Shown: one piece after another, positions 35,588-45,888 of the stretch
How positions within the stretch are numbered: the stretch's first letter is position 1
Layout of the letters: the number at the start of each line of letters is the position of its first letter
Assembly (NCBI GenBank): GCA_963920525.1
Contig: OY986439.1
Coordinates: 210,830,906 to 210,894,905 of the forward strand
Length of the DNA: 64,000 bases
Direction of reading: 5' to 3'
DNA from: Dichetophora obliterata
Taxonomy: Eukaryota > Arthropoda > Insecta > Diptera > Sciomyzidae
Translations under genes and position numbers: made by a program
The notes under the pieces: model-generated
What the model was told of the DNA's origin: nothing
The model's database searches: none
The model's input: only the letters and a program-made list of their open reading frames with translations

Positions 35588-35955
35588 ATGTATTCCATTC
35601 CTCAATTTCTTATCGTTTTCGCAGCTTTGTTGGCTATAGCTGTGAGTTAATAAAATAATATAAATAAATTTTTAAGTTTTTAATCAAAATACTCTACTAT
35701 TTTTGAATATTTTGAATAGACGGGCTTCCCAAATCTTGCGGAAAGTGACAAATATAATGGATTCGAAAAGACAGTTAATGCTGTGGCAAAATCTTTGTTC
35801 AGCTTGAGTGGCAATGGTGAGTAGCAAATGTAAGGCTTTCTTGTGTGGGACATACTTTAATATGTAAACTTTTTTTTTTTGCTTAAGATAACGGGGGAAA
35901 TCTGCTGAGTGAGCTTCAAGATGATTCATCAGGTCTTGCCTCATATTGGAACTAA
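35588..35955 (+). CDS. Small secreted peptide, three exons, 72 aa (unknown family)
   Basis: The exons are 35588-35641, 35720-35816 and 35888-35955. Intron 1 (78 nt) starts GTGAGT and ends AATAG; intron 2 (71 nt) starts GTGAGT and ends in a T-run plus GCTTAAG. The phases are 0 and 1. Exon 1 is almost exactly a signal peptide (MYSIPQFLIVFAALLAIA). The mature part is about 54 residues: TGFPNLAESDKYNGFEKTVN, then AVAKSLFSLSGN, and a C-terminal exon ending in SELQDDSSGLASYWN. It has no cysteine and no dibasic site; the middle AVAKSLFSL part could form an amphipathic helix. A perfect TATAAAAG lies upstream and AATAAA starts 17 nt after the stop. The signal exon plus two tiny exons argue for a real gene. 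The role is unknown; a seminal, salivary or antimicrobial peptide is possible. Confidence 0.8.
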
Positions 35956-35972
35956 GTTGGAAGCAATACTTA

Positions 35973-35978
35973 AATAAA
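35973..35978 (+). terminator. Poly(A) signal AATAAA
   Basis: It lies 17 nt after the stop codon of the 72-aa peptide gene. Confidence 0.65.
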
Positions 35979-36571
35979 GAAGTAAAAAAAAATAGTTATA
36001 AGAATCGACAGAAGATGTTTTACCAAATATACCTTGCTGTGATTTTATTAAAATTTTTAGCAATTTTTTTCTTTCATAAAAATTTTATTCGGCATATTTC
36101 AGATTAAAAGCCTATCGTATAGAAAAATTGTTGATATAACTCGTATTGATTTAATATGGATAATATAATTTTCCATATAAACAATTTGCTTTGAGTAAAA
36201 AAATTAAGTCAATCAGTGTTTTAGAAACTATTGAAAACCTATAGCAGTTTATTATGTTATATTCGAAACTAATTTTCTATTTGACTAATCTTCGACTGTG
36301 TATCTTCAGACCCATTCAATCCCTTATACATACAATGAACCTCAAAACTGTTCACGCTTTTTCAAAATTACAACATTCCAACCATAAAAAGATAAAAGCA
36401 TTTGAGTTTTACTAATTTTTATTTTATTTACATTATATTTAATATTTTCTTTTTTATTTTATGTAACATAAGCTTGACTTTTCTTTTAAAAATATGTAGA
36501 TATTTTGAAACTAAAAACTTTCATAGCTTGAAGAATTTTATGAGTTTAAAATAAATAAAGTCGTATTTTAC

Positions 36572-37839
36572 TTAATATTTAGTGTAACCACCGTTGGGAT
36601 CCACAACTGCCTGAATTCGACTGGGCATACTATCAACTAGAGTTTTGCATGTTTCAGGTGGTATATTATCCCATGCATTTTTAACTTTAAGCCACAATTC
36701 AACAGCATTTCTAACTTTAAGCCACAATTCATCAACATTTTCAACTTCGCCTGTCAGTGATCTTTAAATGCCCCACAGGTGCTCGATTGAGTTTAGATCT
36801 GGGAATCGGGGTGGCCAGAAGAGTACATCAATTTGGTTGTCTAAAAAACCCCTTTTGAGTTATCTTCGCAGTATGCTTCGGATCCCTGTCTTGCTGAAAG
36901 ACGATGTCTGAAGCTTCGGAATCTAACATTTCTATGGAAGACATGAGCTGAATATTCAAAATCTCGTTATAAGACGATGAAGTCATTTAACCAATTATCC
37001 TATGAATCTTTCTGACACCACTTGCCACCATGCAACCAACCCCAAACCATGATTGAGCCGCCACAGAACTTTAATTTCATTATTTTCACCCTTTGTTTTC
37101 CACACCCATTCTCTTTCATCAGAGCCCAAATTATTAATTTTGGACTTATCTGACCAAAGTACTCTCGCCCAATCCTCAGCTGTCCAATTTCCGTATTTTT
37201 TTTTGCAAAATTTAACCAAAGGTTTTGGTGCCTCTTAGAGCCATTTTCTTAGCACAAGTTTAAAGTTTAGTTAAATTAAACCGAGCTTAACTCACCAAAA
37301 TTGGACGTTTAAACTTGGTTTGGGCAAAAAACACAATATATGATAATTTAAGTCAATTTAACTTCAATGAATTCTAAAATATTTACTTAAACCGAGTTTA
37401 AACGTCCAATTTTGGTGAGTTAAGCTTGGTTTAATTTAACTATAGATTAAACTTGTACTCAAAAACTGGCCCTTAGTGAGCAGTGGTTTTTAATTTTTGC
37501 GCGACCTCTTAACCCAGCACCTCAAAGAGTCCTCCGAATTGTTTCAGCTGAAACCTTCATATTTTCATGGTCGCTTAAAAACCGTTTAATTTGAACTGCA
37601 TTTTTAAATTTCTGAACGCGTATATCTCGAAAATCTTCCGTTCAAGGGTTTCAGAAAGGAGATTTTGTCGTCCCGATTTGTTCTTGGTTGGTAAATTTTC
37701 CAATGTTTTTCGAAATTTTCTTATGACACCAAGCGAAACTTTCAAAAGCATTGAAATTTGACGATAGGGTCATACCGTTTTGTCAACAATCTTTTTGTTT
37801 AATTAGAACTGCATCTAAAGGTTTATTGTTTTTCCCCAT
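36572..37839 (-). pseudogene. Tc1-family (DD34E) transposase, broken
   Basis: Read on the minus strand it begins MGKNNKPLDAVLIKQ. An N-terminal helix-turn-helix part follows, then YGNWTAEDWARVLWSDKSKI (first catalytic Asp in WSDKSK), FQQDRDPKHTAK (second Asp) and FWPPRFPDLNSIEHLWG (Glu), so all three catalytic residues are still visible. The end is MPSRIQAVVDPNGGYTKY and a stop, like other Tc1 transposases. Frameshifts (one between GF and LDNQIDVLFW), an in-frame stop near the start, a small duplication and the inserted MITE make it a pseudogene. The enzyme would cut and paste DNA at TA sites. Confidence 0.88.
37238..37472. mobile_element. 235-bp PIF/Harbinger-like MITE inside the Tc1 transposase
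   Basis: TTA flanks it on both sides (37235-37237 and 37473-37475). The ends are inverted, GAGCCATTTTCTTAGCACAA versus GGGCCAGTTTTTGAGTACAA, and arms of about 85 bp with CACCAAAATTGGACGTTTAA follow. A 3-bp TTA duplication and GGGCC-like tips fit PIF/Harbinger. Removing it with one TTA rejoins the transposase frame as SLRGTKTF, which shows the insertion came after Tc1. Confidence 0.88.
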
Positions 37840-38664
37840 TATCTAAGAATAAAATAAAAGTATTTCTTTATGAAAACATCTGCAGAGTAAAAAACTACCT
37901 TAAATGACTTTCAAATTGTATTAAAAAATGTAAGTACTAAAACAAATATTCTTTTAAATAAACACACGTGTTATGCATAGTCGAAGTCACTAAATTGTTC
38001 AAGCAACAAGCATATAAAGTAAATAAATAACTAAAATCACGTTCAACAACAAAAAACTTTCTGAAACCGTTAAAATGTGAGAGGTCGAAGAAATATCACA
38101 TTATTTATTTTAATCTTTACAACAACAAACAATTTTTATTATAAAGCTCTCTGAGAAATTTAGTTTAAATCTTGCTCTCACTTGCTTAAAAGTGTGAACA
38201 CAATTTTGCGAGCCACTGTATCTTATGCATAACGGAGAGAGGTTAGAAATTGGAGAGTGGAATGTTTGAGTAGTGAACCTATTCAGCTCAATTTTTTAAA
38301 TCACTAAAAATCGACATATGTTAATTAAAGTTTTTGTTTTAGAATTTCAAAAATATATTATTTACAAATTTTTTTTTAATTTTTGTATTTCTTTGGAAAA
38401 TTTAAATTTTGAAAGATTTTAAACAATTTAGTTTTTATGTAAGTTTTTTGTAAGCTACAATTTTTCAAAAATATTAAGTAAAAGTTAAGAAAATTTTTAA
38501 TGTGGAATCAACAAAAAAATTTCCAATTTTGATAAAAACAATTTCATAAAAATTTTATAAATATTTCACCATAATTTTTACACAAAATTGTTTTGTTAAA
38601 TCAACACAGTATTATACCAAAAAAAATTCAAGTGCAATTCATATAAAAATTTTGGGAATGTTTG

Positions 38665-39060
38665 TAGGTTATTTTGGGTCGATTTGTATGAAGGTAAAAA
38701 AAATTGATGTTGCCTAGGATAGGGATGCTTTTTACCCTATCACATCTTCAATTTTAAAAATTTTTTCTTTAGGAATTTTTTTCAAAAACTTTTTGTATAT
38801 TTTTTGTTTTTTTTTTTTGTTACACAAACAAACAAGGTTTGGTCTTTGACCTGAAAGCAAAGCGATTGATTATTTAGAGGAATTGATTGGAACCATACGG
38901 TAATTATTGATTAGGTGAAACAACAGTGAAAGACAAGTTGAATTGCTTTTAACAGAAGCTAGTGTTATGCCTTAGCCTCGGCAAGCGTTTCCAGTCCTTA
39001 ATTGTGTTGCTGTGCTTTTAATTCCATATTTTCCACAATTTAGTTGTGGATTTTTAGTTT
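38665..39060. repeat. Dispersed repeat, short copy (partner at 49235-51140)
   Basis: The first part (GGGTCGATTTGTATGAAGG ... CCTATCACATCTTCAAT) matches one arm of the foldback at 49235-50010. The second part (38834-39060, with TTTGGTCTTTGACCTGAAAG and GCTAGTGTTATGCCTTAGCC) matches 50925-51140. Both parts occur in the same order at both places, so the larger copy probably shows the fuller element. Confidence 0.7.
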
Positions 39061-39104
39061 TACATAATTCTTAAATGTAGGAAAGAACAAAGAAAGTGAA
39101 AAAA

Positions 39105-39185
39105 CCATGCCCAAGCCCGGATTCGAACCAGGGACCTCTGGGTTGATAGTTTAGCGCAATCTCCACTAGACTACAAAGGCCAAAG
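39105..39185 (-). repeat. tRNA-like sequence, pseudogene or SINE head
   Basis: On the minus strand an A box (TGTAGTCTAGTGGAGATTG) and a good B box with T-arm (CCTGGTTCGAATCCGGG) lie at tRNA-like spacing. T8-A9 and a GTCT/AGAT D-stem can be placed. The anticodon stem does not pair and the acceptor stem has two or three mismatches, so I do not call a working tRNA. Confidence 0.55.
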
Positions 39186-39399
39186 TGCACAGTTAGAAAT
39201 TGAATCCTCGTTCCCGATTCCACCTAAAACTAGTCTCACGTTTATACTTTTTTATACTAAAATTAATCGTAAAAATTCATAAAGTTTAAAAACTCACAAA
39301 ATTCAAGGTAAAATTCATTAAAATGCATGCATTTCACTTTAAAATGCAAGAACCAAAAAAAAAAAACGCTTAACCAAATTTCAGTACCAAAGTCGAAAC

Positions 39400-41480
39400 A
39401 TTTAGGAAAGAATGTCAGTATAAACTCTTTGACATATGCTCCTGCAAATGCAGACATTTTTCCAAATGCCATTGAATGCCCAACAAAAGTTTCAATATTA
39501 GAAAGACCATTTTTGCTGGACCAAAGGGGATTAAAGCAAATGCGCATCAGAACCATAGATGTCATAGCAACAAAAAAAAATTTAAGGACAAGTGAAAGGC
39601 GAATGGTGGATCAAGAACGCTTGACCAGACCTGCAACTGCATCAGAATCTATTGATGTGCTATATGAAGACTCAAGAACTGAATCGGAACCAGATAATCA
39701 AGCTAATATGAGTGTTATCGACGTTCAACCAAATAGAGCTGATGCAAATCGCAAAGTTCCAAATGATATCAAGTTTTATAATGTAGCAATGGCTTGCGAT
39801 AGAGTGGGAACATCAGATCGTGCAGCAGCACTTATTGTTAGCTTAGCTTTACAAGATGTAGGAGTGATATCTTCATCTGATTCTTCATTGTTTGTCGATC
39901 GCAATAAGATTCGAAGAGCTCGAAAATCTTTACGAAATGATATTCAGAACTCATACGCACTTGGAAATAGAGAGCTTCATGGACTTTTCTTATATGTTTT
40001 ATAAGGGTCATACAATTTTCCAAGTAAAAATGAGTAATAAATCTGCCAGAAAAACAGTTCTTGAAGAACATGTAGTTGTTTTAATAGAACCGGGCTCAAA
40101 GTACACAGGCCATTTAAAGTGATTGGATGCGACGGGACTCCTGTAAATACTGGAATCAAGGGAGGAATAATTCATTTACTAGAAATAGAACTAAGAAATC
40201 CATAACAGTGGAGTATTTGCTTACTATATTGTAATGAACTCCCATTACGTCACTTATTTCTCGAACTAGATGGGGAACTACTGGCCTAAAAGCCTTTTCA
40301 GGTTCAATTGGGAAGGAGCTCTTAGGCTGTGAAAATCCTTCAATAGTTTCATTTGTTCCTTTTACATCAAATTTACCGGATGTAAATCTTTCTGATTTAA
40401 GTACAGATAAAAAGTATCTATTCTAAATTGTTCTTGCTGTTTTTTCTGGCAATACGCCTGCTTGTTTGATAAATATTAATCCAGGTAACATATCACATTC
40501 GAGATAACTTACAATTGCCAATCGTATCCTTCAACTTTATGTCTCCACCTGAAATTCTTGTAATAATTTGTAACCTTTGGCGAAATTTGTCGTACAAGTT
40601 TACACTCCAGTATGGTTTCAAATCAAGCTAAATCATAAATTCAGTATGATAGTTTACACTTGTTCAGATGATAGCAAAATGTCAAGAAATTTTGAAAGTG
40701 CGGTATTGAAAATAATGGTTCCAGTTATTCAGCGTAATGGAGATACTTTGCCCATTCTTAAAATTTATAACTGGCAATGCTAATGGATGAAAGGAGACAC
40801 AAAAGACAAAACGCTGTAAGACGTATATTATCAGGCCTCGTGGGGTACGTACATACCCCACGTTCTTTCTCGTTTTGATTTGTTTGGAATTTTTTTCTGG
40901 TTTTCCGGATTTTTTATGAACGCTGATCTTTGTTTTTTTCAACTTGGACTATTCTACAGTTTAAAGTGGTATCTAAAGATGTTCTGTGCATTGTTTTTAG
41001 ACAAAATAAGCAATATTTAAATTTTTACAAAGATTCTAATCACTGGGGTTCGTATGTACCCCACGTGTCCAGGTATGTTACTAAGGATGAGCATTCCAGG
41101 TGAAGGTTCAAAATGAATAATAATCCTTTTGCAGTTCAGCAAGATGATCGCATTTTTAAAATACCTGCATTAAATTTTGCTGCTGAAGACTACTTTGATA
41201 TAATTATTTGGCAAGATGAGAGTATTTCAATTCCACCGGTTTTGAATCGACTTTCTTCTGATAGTTTCCAAAATATGATTAAAATAATAACGACATTATA
41301 GATATTTTACATTTTCCATGCCATACTCAAGCGGTTGAGCGTTCCATAAAACTTGTCACTGAATCTTCAGCGAATGTTTGTGGTGAAGAAGCAAGAGATG
41401 GATTTATTCGTGCACGCATCGCATTTAGAGCTATTCTGCCAACATTTGAAACACAGCAGGCTTTCAGCTTCAAATAAAAT
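39400..41480 (+). pseudogene. Broken copy of a repetitive, unnamed arthropod/cnidarian protein family
   Basis: Pieces in shifting frames follow the order of a long uncharacterised protein family that I recall in many copies in arthropod and cnidarian genomes. They are: VAMACDRVGTSDRAAALIVS with DRNKIRRARK (39783-39930); VIGCDGTPVNTGIKGGIIHL then CNELPLRHLFLELDG (40120-40275); SDLSTDKKYLF (about 40390-40425); NPGNISHSR-x-LTIANRILQL (about 40478-40540); MLMDERRHKRQNAVRRILS (about 40778-40835); KIPALNFAAEDYFDIIIW (41158-41212); and FPCHTQAVERSIKLVTESSA then CGEEARDGFIRARIAFRA (about 41312-41440). Several frameshifts and stops, plus the insertion at 40836, make it dead. Whether the family is a transposon protein is not certain. 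Confidence 0.72.
40836..41069. mobile_element. 234-bp element with palindromic GTGGGGTAC ends, inside the broken gene
   Basis: Each end is itself nearly a palindrome: CGTGGGGTACGTACATACCCC at 40839 and GGGGTTCGTATGTACCCCAC near 41045. CAGG occurs directly at both sides (40832-40835 and 41070-41073), which may be a 4-bp target duplication. It separates RRILS from MNNNPF, which lie close together in the family. The superfamily is unknown. Confidence 0.65.
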
Positions 41481-41984
41481 CAAATAAATTTACAAAAATT
41501 TCTCAATAAATCGAAACACAAATTTAGGAACAAAATTTAAAAAAGAACTATATTTAAAGAAATATAGAATAAAAAAACGATTTAAAAACATATGTTAAAA
41601 ACCAAATTAAAAATAAGTTAAAAAAAAATAAAAAAATATAAAAAATTTTAAAAAAATAAAAAAATATAAAAAATATAAAAAACTTAAAAAAAAATAAAAC
41701 ATACTAAAAAGAATTTCGAATTCCAAATGCCTCCACATCTGGGTGATCACATCAAAAGTGATTAGCAAAAATTTGAAAAAGAAAAATAGTGCGAATGACA
41801 GCTAAGTATATAAAAATTATAAATTAAATGTTTAATAACATTAACTCACAACTTTTAAATACCCCCTACTGTCTAATTCAGCGATGCCCAGCGCCTAGCT
41901 CTTTCCACTCTTTTACAACAACTTCAATATTTCCATGATTGTTGTAATTCGCCGAATTCAGTTTGCAACTTCAGCCTCGCTTCT
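41481..41984. other. A-rich DNA, nothing recognised
   Basis: Runs of AAAAATAAAAAAATATAAA fill 41510-41710; these are simple A-rich sequence. No gene is seen. Confidence 0.5.
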
Positions 41985-42406
41985 AGGCCCAACCAAAATA
42001 GACGAAACGAGACGATAGCATTTTGACGAACGTCTGCACTCGTTACGGATGTTTAGGGATTTAACCCAAAATGAAACGTTTGAAATAGCTGATCAGTAGG
42101 CAATCGAGTATTAGTTATTTATTTATATTGTGCATTTTGTATTTTTTAATAAAGATTTGTGAAAAATGAGTGGAATAATGGCGAAATTTAAACAAATTGA
42201 TGAAAATAAAATAAAAACGCACTCTTCACAGCTGTTGTTGACGAGTTGCTACACTAGCAGTTCGGTTCTTACGGATAATACGTCTTGTCAAACTTTTTCG
42301 TTTAGTTTCGTTCAGTTACGTTTGCTCATTTTGGGTAACAAAATTAATATGTATTTAACCGAACACTTACTCGTTACGGAGCAAAACGTCTATTTTGGTT
42401 GGGCCT
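41985..42406. mobile_element. MITE with AGGCCCAACCAAAATAGACG ends
   Basis: AGGCCCAACCAAAATAGACG at 41985 is exactly mirrored at 42387-42406. Inner arms share TCCGTAACGAGT and CCCAAAATGA blocks. It is about 422 bp. A 127-codon frame over the right half has no domain and is chance. No clear target duplication is seen. Confidence 0.75.
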
Positions 42407-42843
42407 TTAATGTTATTGTTTTTGTTCTTTCGTACTATCGAGAGCTGTTTTGCGTTTGCGTGTTGTTGTTTTTGTTCTTTGGCACCATCGATCGCAGATG
42501 TTTTTTACACTGTTTGTGGCATTGTAGACGTGAACAGCAACAGACGTGAACAGCAACCGTCGTATTCTTTATAGTTTTCGTTGTGCGAATACACATTGAG
42601 AAAAAGTTATTGAATGGTTGCAGGTTGGTACTTTTTTATATTGCATAAGAATAAATTATTTTTATAGGGGTTATTATACTCTTGAAAAATGGCAAGAAAA
42701 AAATTTGCTGAAAACTGGAAGTTTTCCTGCCTATTTTTTCATAGATAATAAAAAATAAAAAGAATTTTAATTTTAATAACAACAATTTAGTTAATAATAA
42801 GATAATAAAAAATAAAAAAAGTAAAGTTAAAGCAAATAAAAAT

Positions 42844-43161
42844 TAATCAGCCCTATCAATGAGCCCCATCGTGAACGATATCGCAGAAACTACGAAAAGG
42901 CATCACTGAGCTCATTCGTAAGATTTTTTAAGTCATTTTTTTACGACGTGTTTTGGTTGTCGGCGAAAATTTTGATAAAATTCTTACAGTAAAAGTGGTT
43001 ATTCCTTCTGAATTTTGTTTCAAAATTTTCTCCGACATCCAAAACACGTCGTAAAAATTACTTTAAAATCTACGAATGGCTCTACGAATAAACTCAGTGA
43101 TGAATTTTTAGTAGTTTCTACGATATCGTACTACGACGGGACTCAGTGATAGGGCTGATTA
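42844..43161. mobile_element. 318-bp hairpin MITE with TAATCAGCCCTATCA ends
   Basis: TAATCAGCCCTATCAATGAG on the left mirrors TAATCAGCCCTATCACTGAG on the right. The match extends over about 130 bp, including ACGATATCG, AGAAACTAC, CATCACTGAG and TTACGACGTGTTTTGG. The flanking bases do not settle the target duplication. The near-full-length stem means a transcript would fold into one long hairpin. Confidence 0.88.
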
Positions 43162-45100
43162 TAAGATTAAAAAATGAAAAAATGTGTAATAATAGAAAAT
43201 CTACAAAAAAAAAAAACCTAAAAAAGAAAGTAAAAAAAAATGTAAAACTATAAAAAAAAAAATAAAAAAAGATATGTGAAAACCTCCACGCGGTAAAGCT
43301 GGGTAAATTAGAATGTATTCTGACTAGCAGAAAAATGAAACATTAGGAATTACTTGATTCATTATTTTTACAGTGTACATATACATAAATTCGTTGTCGC
43401 GGACTCTGCCAGCAATCGTGTTATTGGTAATTCCTCATTGCATCCAGATTTAAAAATATTTTTGATGTTGTTGCTTTTTGTTGTTGTTGTTGTTGCTTTT
43501 GCACTCATTAACCCTTTCCGATCGTATACGCACAATTGTCCGGGTAGCTTTAAGTCTGAATATCTTTACTTTTATTTCACTAATGTTAAATTAATATGTA
43601 TCGATTGAGCTGATTATTGTTTATGTTTGCCTCTCATATTATTTCGCTGTTCGTTTTGACGTTTCTTAGATTTTCATGGAATTCTTGCGTCACATTTATT
43701 TTTTTTTTTTCAATGAGCCGCGGAAGTTAAATGTTTTTTTCATTTACTAAAATACTAGTAGCGAAAATTTTGTGAACTAAACACATTTTAACGAAAAAAT
43801 AATATATTTTAAAATTCCAAATGACTGGAGGTTATTTGGTTAAAATAAAATTCATTTCGGTACAAACTTTCGGTTCTCGAAAATTCTTGAAGGATATGAA
43901 AATATCAAAATTTAGGCATTGAATATGTTTTCATATCGTATAAAGACCATTTACTCCAAAAATCATAAAAAAATTCTCAGTAGCTTAGCGTTAGGTCGGA
44001 AAGTGTTAAATAATTTTAATGGGCATCGCTGGTCTAGTCTGCTGATTGATTGTTGTAGTCTTCTTCAAAATTTACTTGATCTTAATAGCTCATAAAGAAA
44101 ATTATTTTCCTTCATTCAACTTCGAAGGCGAAAATGTTTAAGATACCATTCTTTATATTCAGAAAAAATGATTTTTGGCACTTTAAAGCACTTCATTCTT
44201 ACCCAAACTAAGAAAGGACACATTTTACCCATTTTTTTAGTTTTTTAAGTAGTAAACAATAAAATACATATATTAATAAATTTACTTAATATCATGTTAA
44301 AATATAATTGAATTTCAATTTAATTATTGAATTATAAGAAAATTTCAATAATAGTACAAATTCTGTTCAAATCTTATTTGAATTATTCGATAAGACTAAT
44401 TATGTAAAATATTTTATAGATTTTACTATTAATAAGTAAGTTAAAAATAGTGTAATTATGTAATTGTTTTTTTAAAGAAAAATAATTTCAATAATAGACG
44501 TTAAAAATTGCAATATATTAGTAAAAGTAGAAAAAAAAATATTCAAATACCATGCTTAATTTAATAAAAATATTAAATTAATAAAAATTAATTTAAGATA
44601 TAAGCATAAGCTTGAAGGCAAAATTTCTGACAGAGTCATGTGTTTTCAAAACGGCTACTGTTCGACCAGTGTTCGACCCTTGATCGGACGAGTTCAGCCT
44701 CAGCCTATGTTCGAAGCTGTTCAGTCCAGCCTCAGTTCAGTCCTCAGCCGCTGTTCAGTCCATTATAATTGTGCTCTGGTGACAATACATGTATTAATCA
44801 AAACCCCCTTTCATGGAAAATCCTGCTGCCTTCTTACTTTTTATCACTTTTTTAAGCTATGACCTCATTGGTCATTGGACATTCCTTACAAGCTCACGCA
44901 CACATTAATTTCATCATATGTAATTGAGCGACTTTATCGCCTGCTCCTACATATGTGACGATTATTAAATAATTTCAACAACTACAACTACAGCTAGAGG
45001 CGACAATAAAATAATCCATCCCAAAGAATGACATGCAATGCATAAATAATTAAAAATATTTGACTAAAAAGGCAGAAAAAAGACAAACGTACAAATAAAT
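43162..45100. other. Non-coding DNA with simple repeats
   Basis: A poly-A stretch lies at 43190-43275 and a (GTT)n stretch near 43473-43500. A small pyrimidine-rich tandem (GTTCAGYCY and CAGCC pieces) lies at 44690-44760. No gene is supported. Confidence 0.4.
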
Positions 45101-45589
45101 GACAGTTGCTTATTACCAACATTTATCTAAACGGCTCCGATCTGCGCTGAGCCCCCGGTTAGTGGTGAATGAACGCACCTATTTTTGGACTGCGTCGTTG
45201 TTGGTCGCGCAACAATGACATTCAACGCACAATTTGTAAACGCAGTCGACGTAATTTTTGTGTGTCATTCTAATTGAGCTTAACGACACGCACAAGGATC
45301 AACATGCTGCTGCTGCTCTGCTGTGCCACCATTATGTCCAGGACTAGCGCATTTTTTTGTGTTCTGCTGTCATTGCTTAATACTAGTTGGATGATGTCTT
45401 TAACAGACACAGCAACAACGCTAACTACTTGACGATTAATTGTCAGCTTGCACGCATCGTATAAATGGATGATGGTTGCCAGGAATGCGTTTATTAATGC
45501 TGTTGTTTGCGCTTTTTTAATCGGATAAAATTCATAATTATTGTTATTACCCAACTGGGTGGGGTAAAATGGCATAAGTTGTTGATGTT

Positions 45590-45591
<2 letters not shown>

Positions 45592-45639
<48 letters not shown>

Positions 45640-45640
45640 T
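45592..45640. repeat. (GT)n microsatellite
   Basis: About 24 GT units with one interruption (GTATGT). Confidence 0.97.
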
Positions 45641-45848
45641 TGCGTGTAGTTTTCTATTATCCAGCTGATCAGGATCAGTGCTTTTTGGCAGGATTTTTAT
45701 GACTTACCTAGTGCTAGTGCCAGTGTCAGTTTTAGTAGTCAGAGCTGCTTGGTACTAAATAATCTAATTATTATTACGCGCCTTTCTTTGGACTATTTGT
45801 TTGTGTATTTAATATGATTGACAGTGAAGATAAAAAGAGTGATAGCAT

Positions 45849-45854
45849 TTTATT
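45849..45854 (-). terminator. Poly(A) signal of the 109-aa precursor gene
   Basis: AATAAA on the minus strand lies about 35 nt after the stop codon. Another AATAAA at 45882-45887 follows the stop directly. Confidence 0.6.
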
Positions 45855-45888
45855 TCAAGAAGCATGCATAAACGGCGAATCTTTTATT

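Larger units (their letters stand above)
36333..38218 (-). mobile_element. Tc1-type transposon, inactive, interrupted by a MITE
   Basis: The ends are CAATGAACCTCAAAACTGTTC on the left and, inverted, CAGTGGCTCGCAAAATTGTG on the right, both flanked by TA as in all Tc1/mariner elements. Without the 238-bp insertion the length is about 1.65 kb, a full Tc1 size. The transposase lies on the minus strand and is broken. A short tandem duplication near 36689-36742 (ACTTTAAGCCACAATTCA) also disturbs the 3' part. Confidence 0.85.

Noticed and set aside
39105..39185. Functional tRNA gene
   Set aside because: A and B boxes and T-arm are good, but the anticodon stem does not pair and the acceptor stem has mismatches.
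45270..45575. 101-codon minus-strand frame beside the (GT)n tract
   Set aside because: No domain, no splice sites that extend it and no signal peptide.
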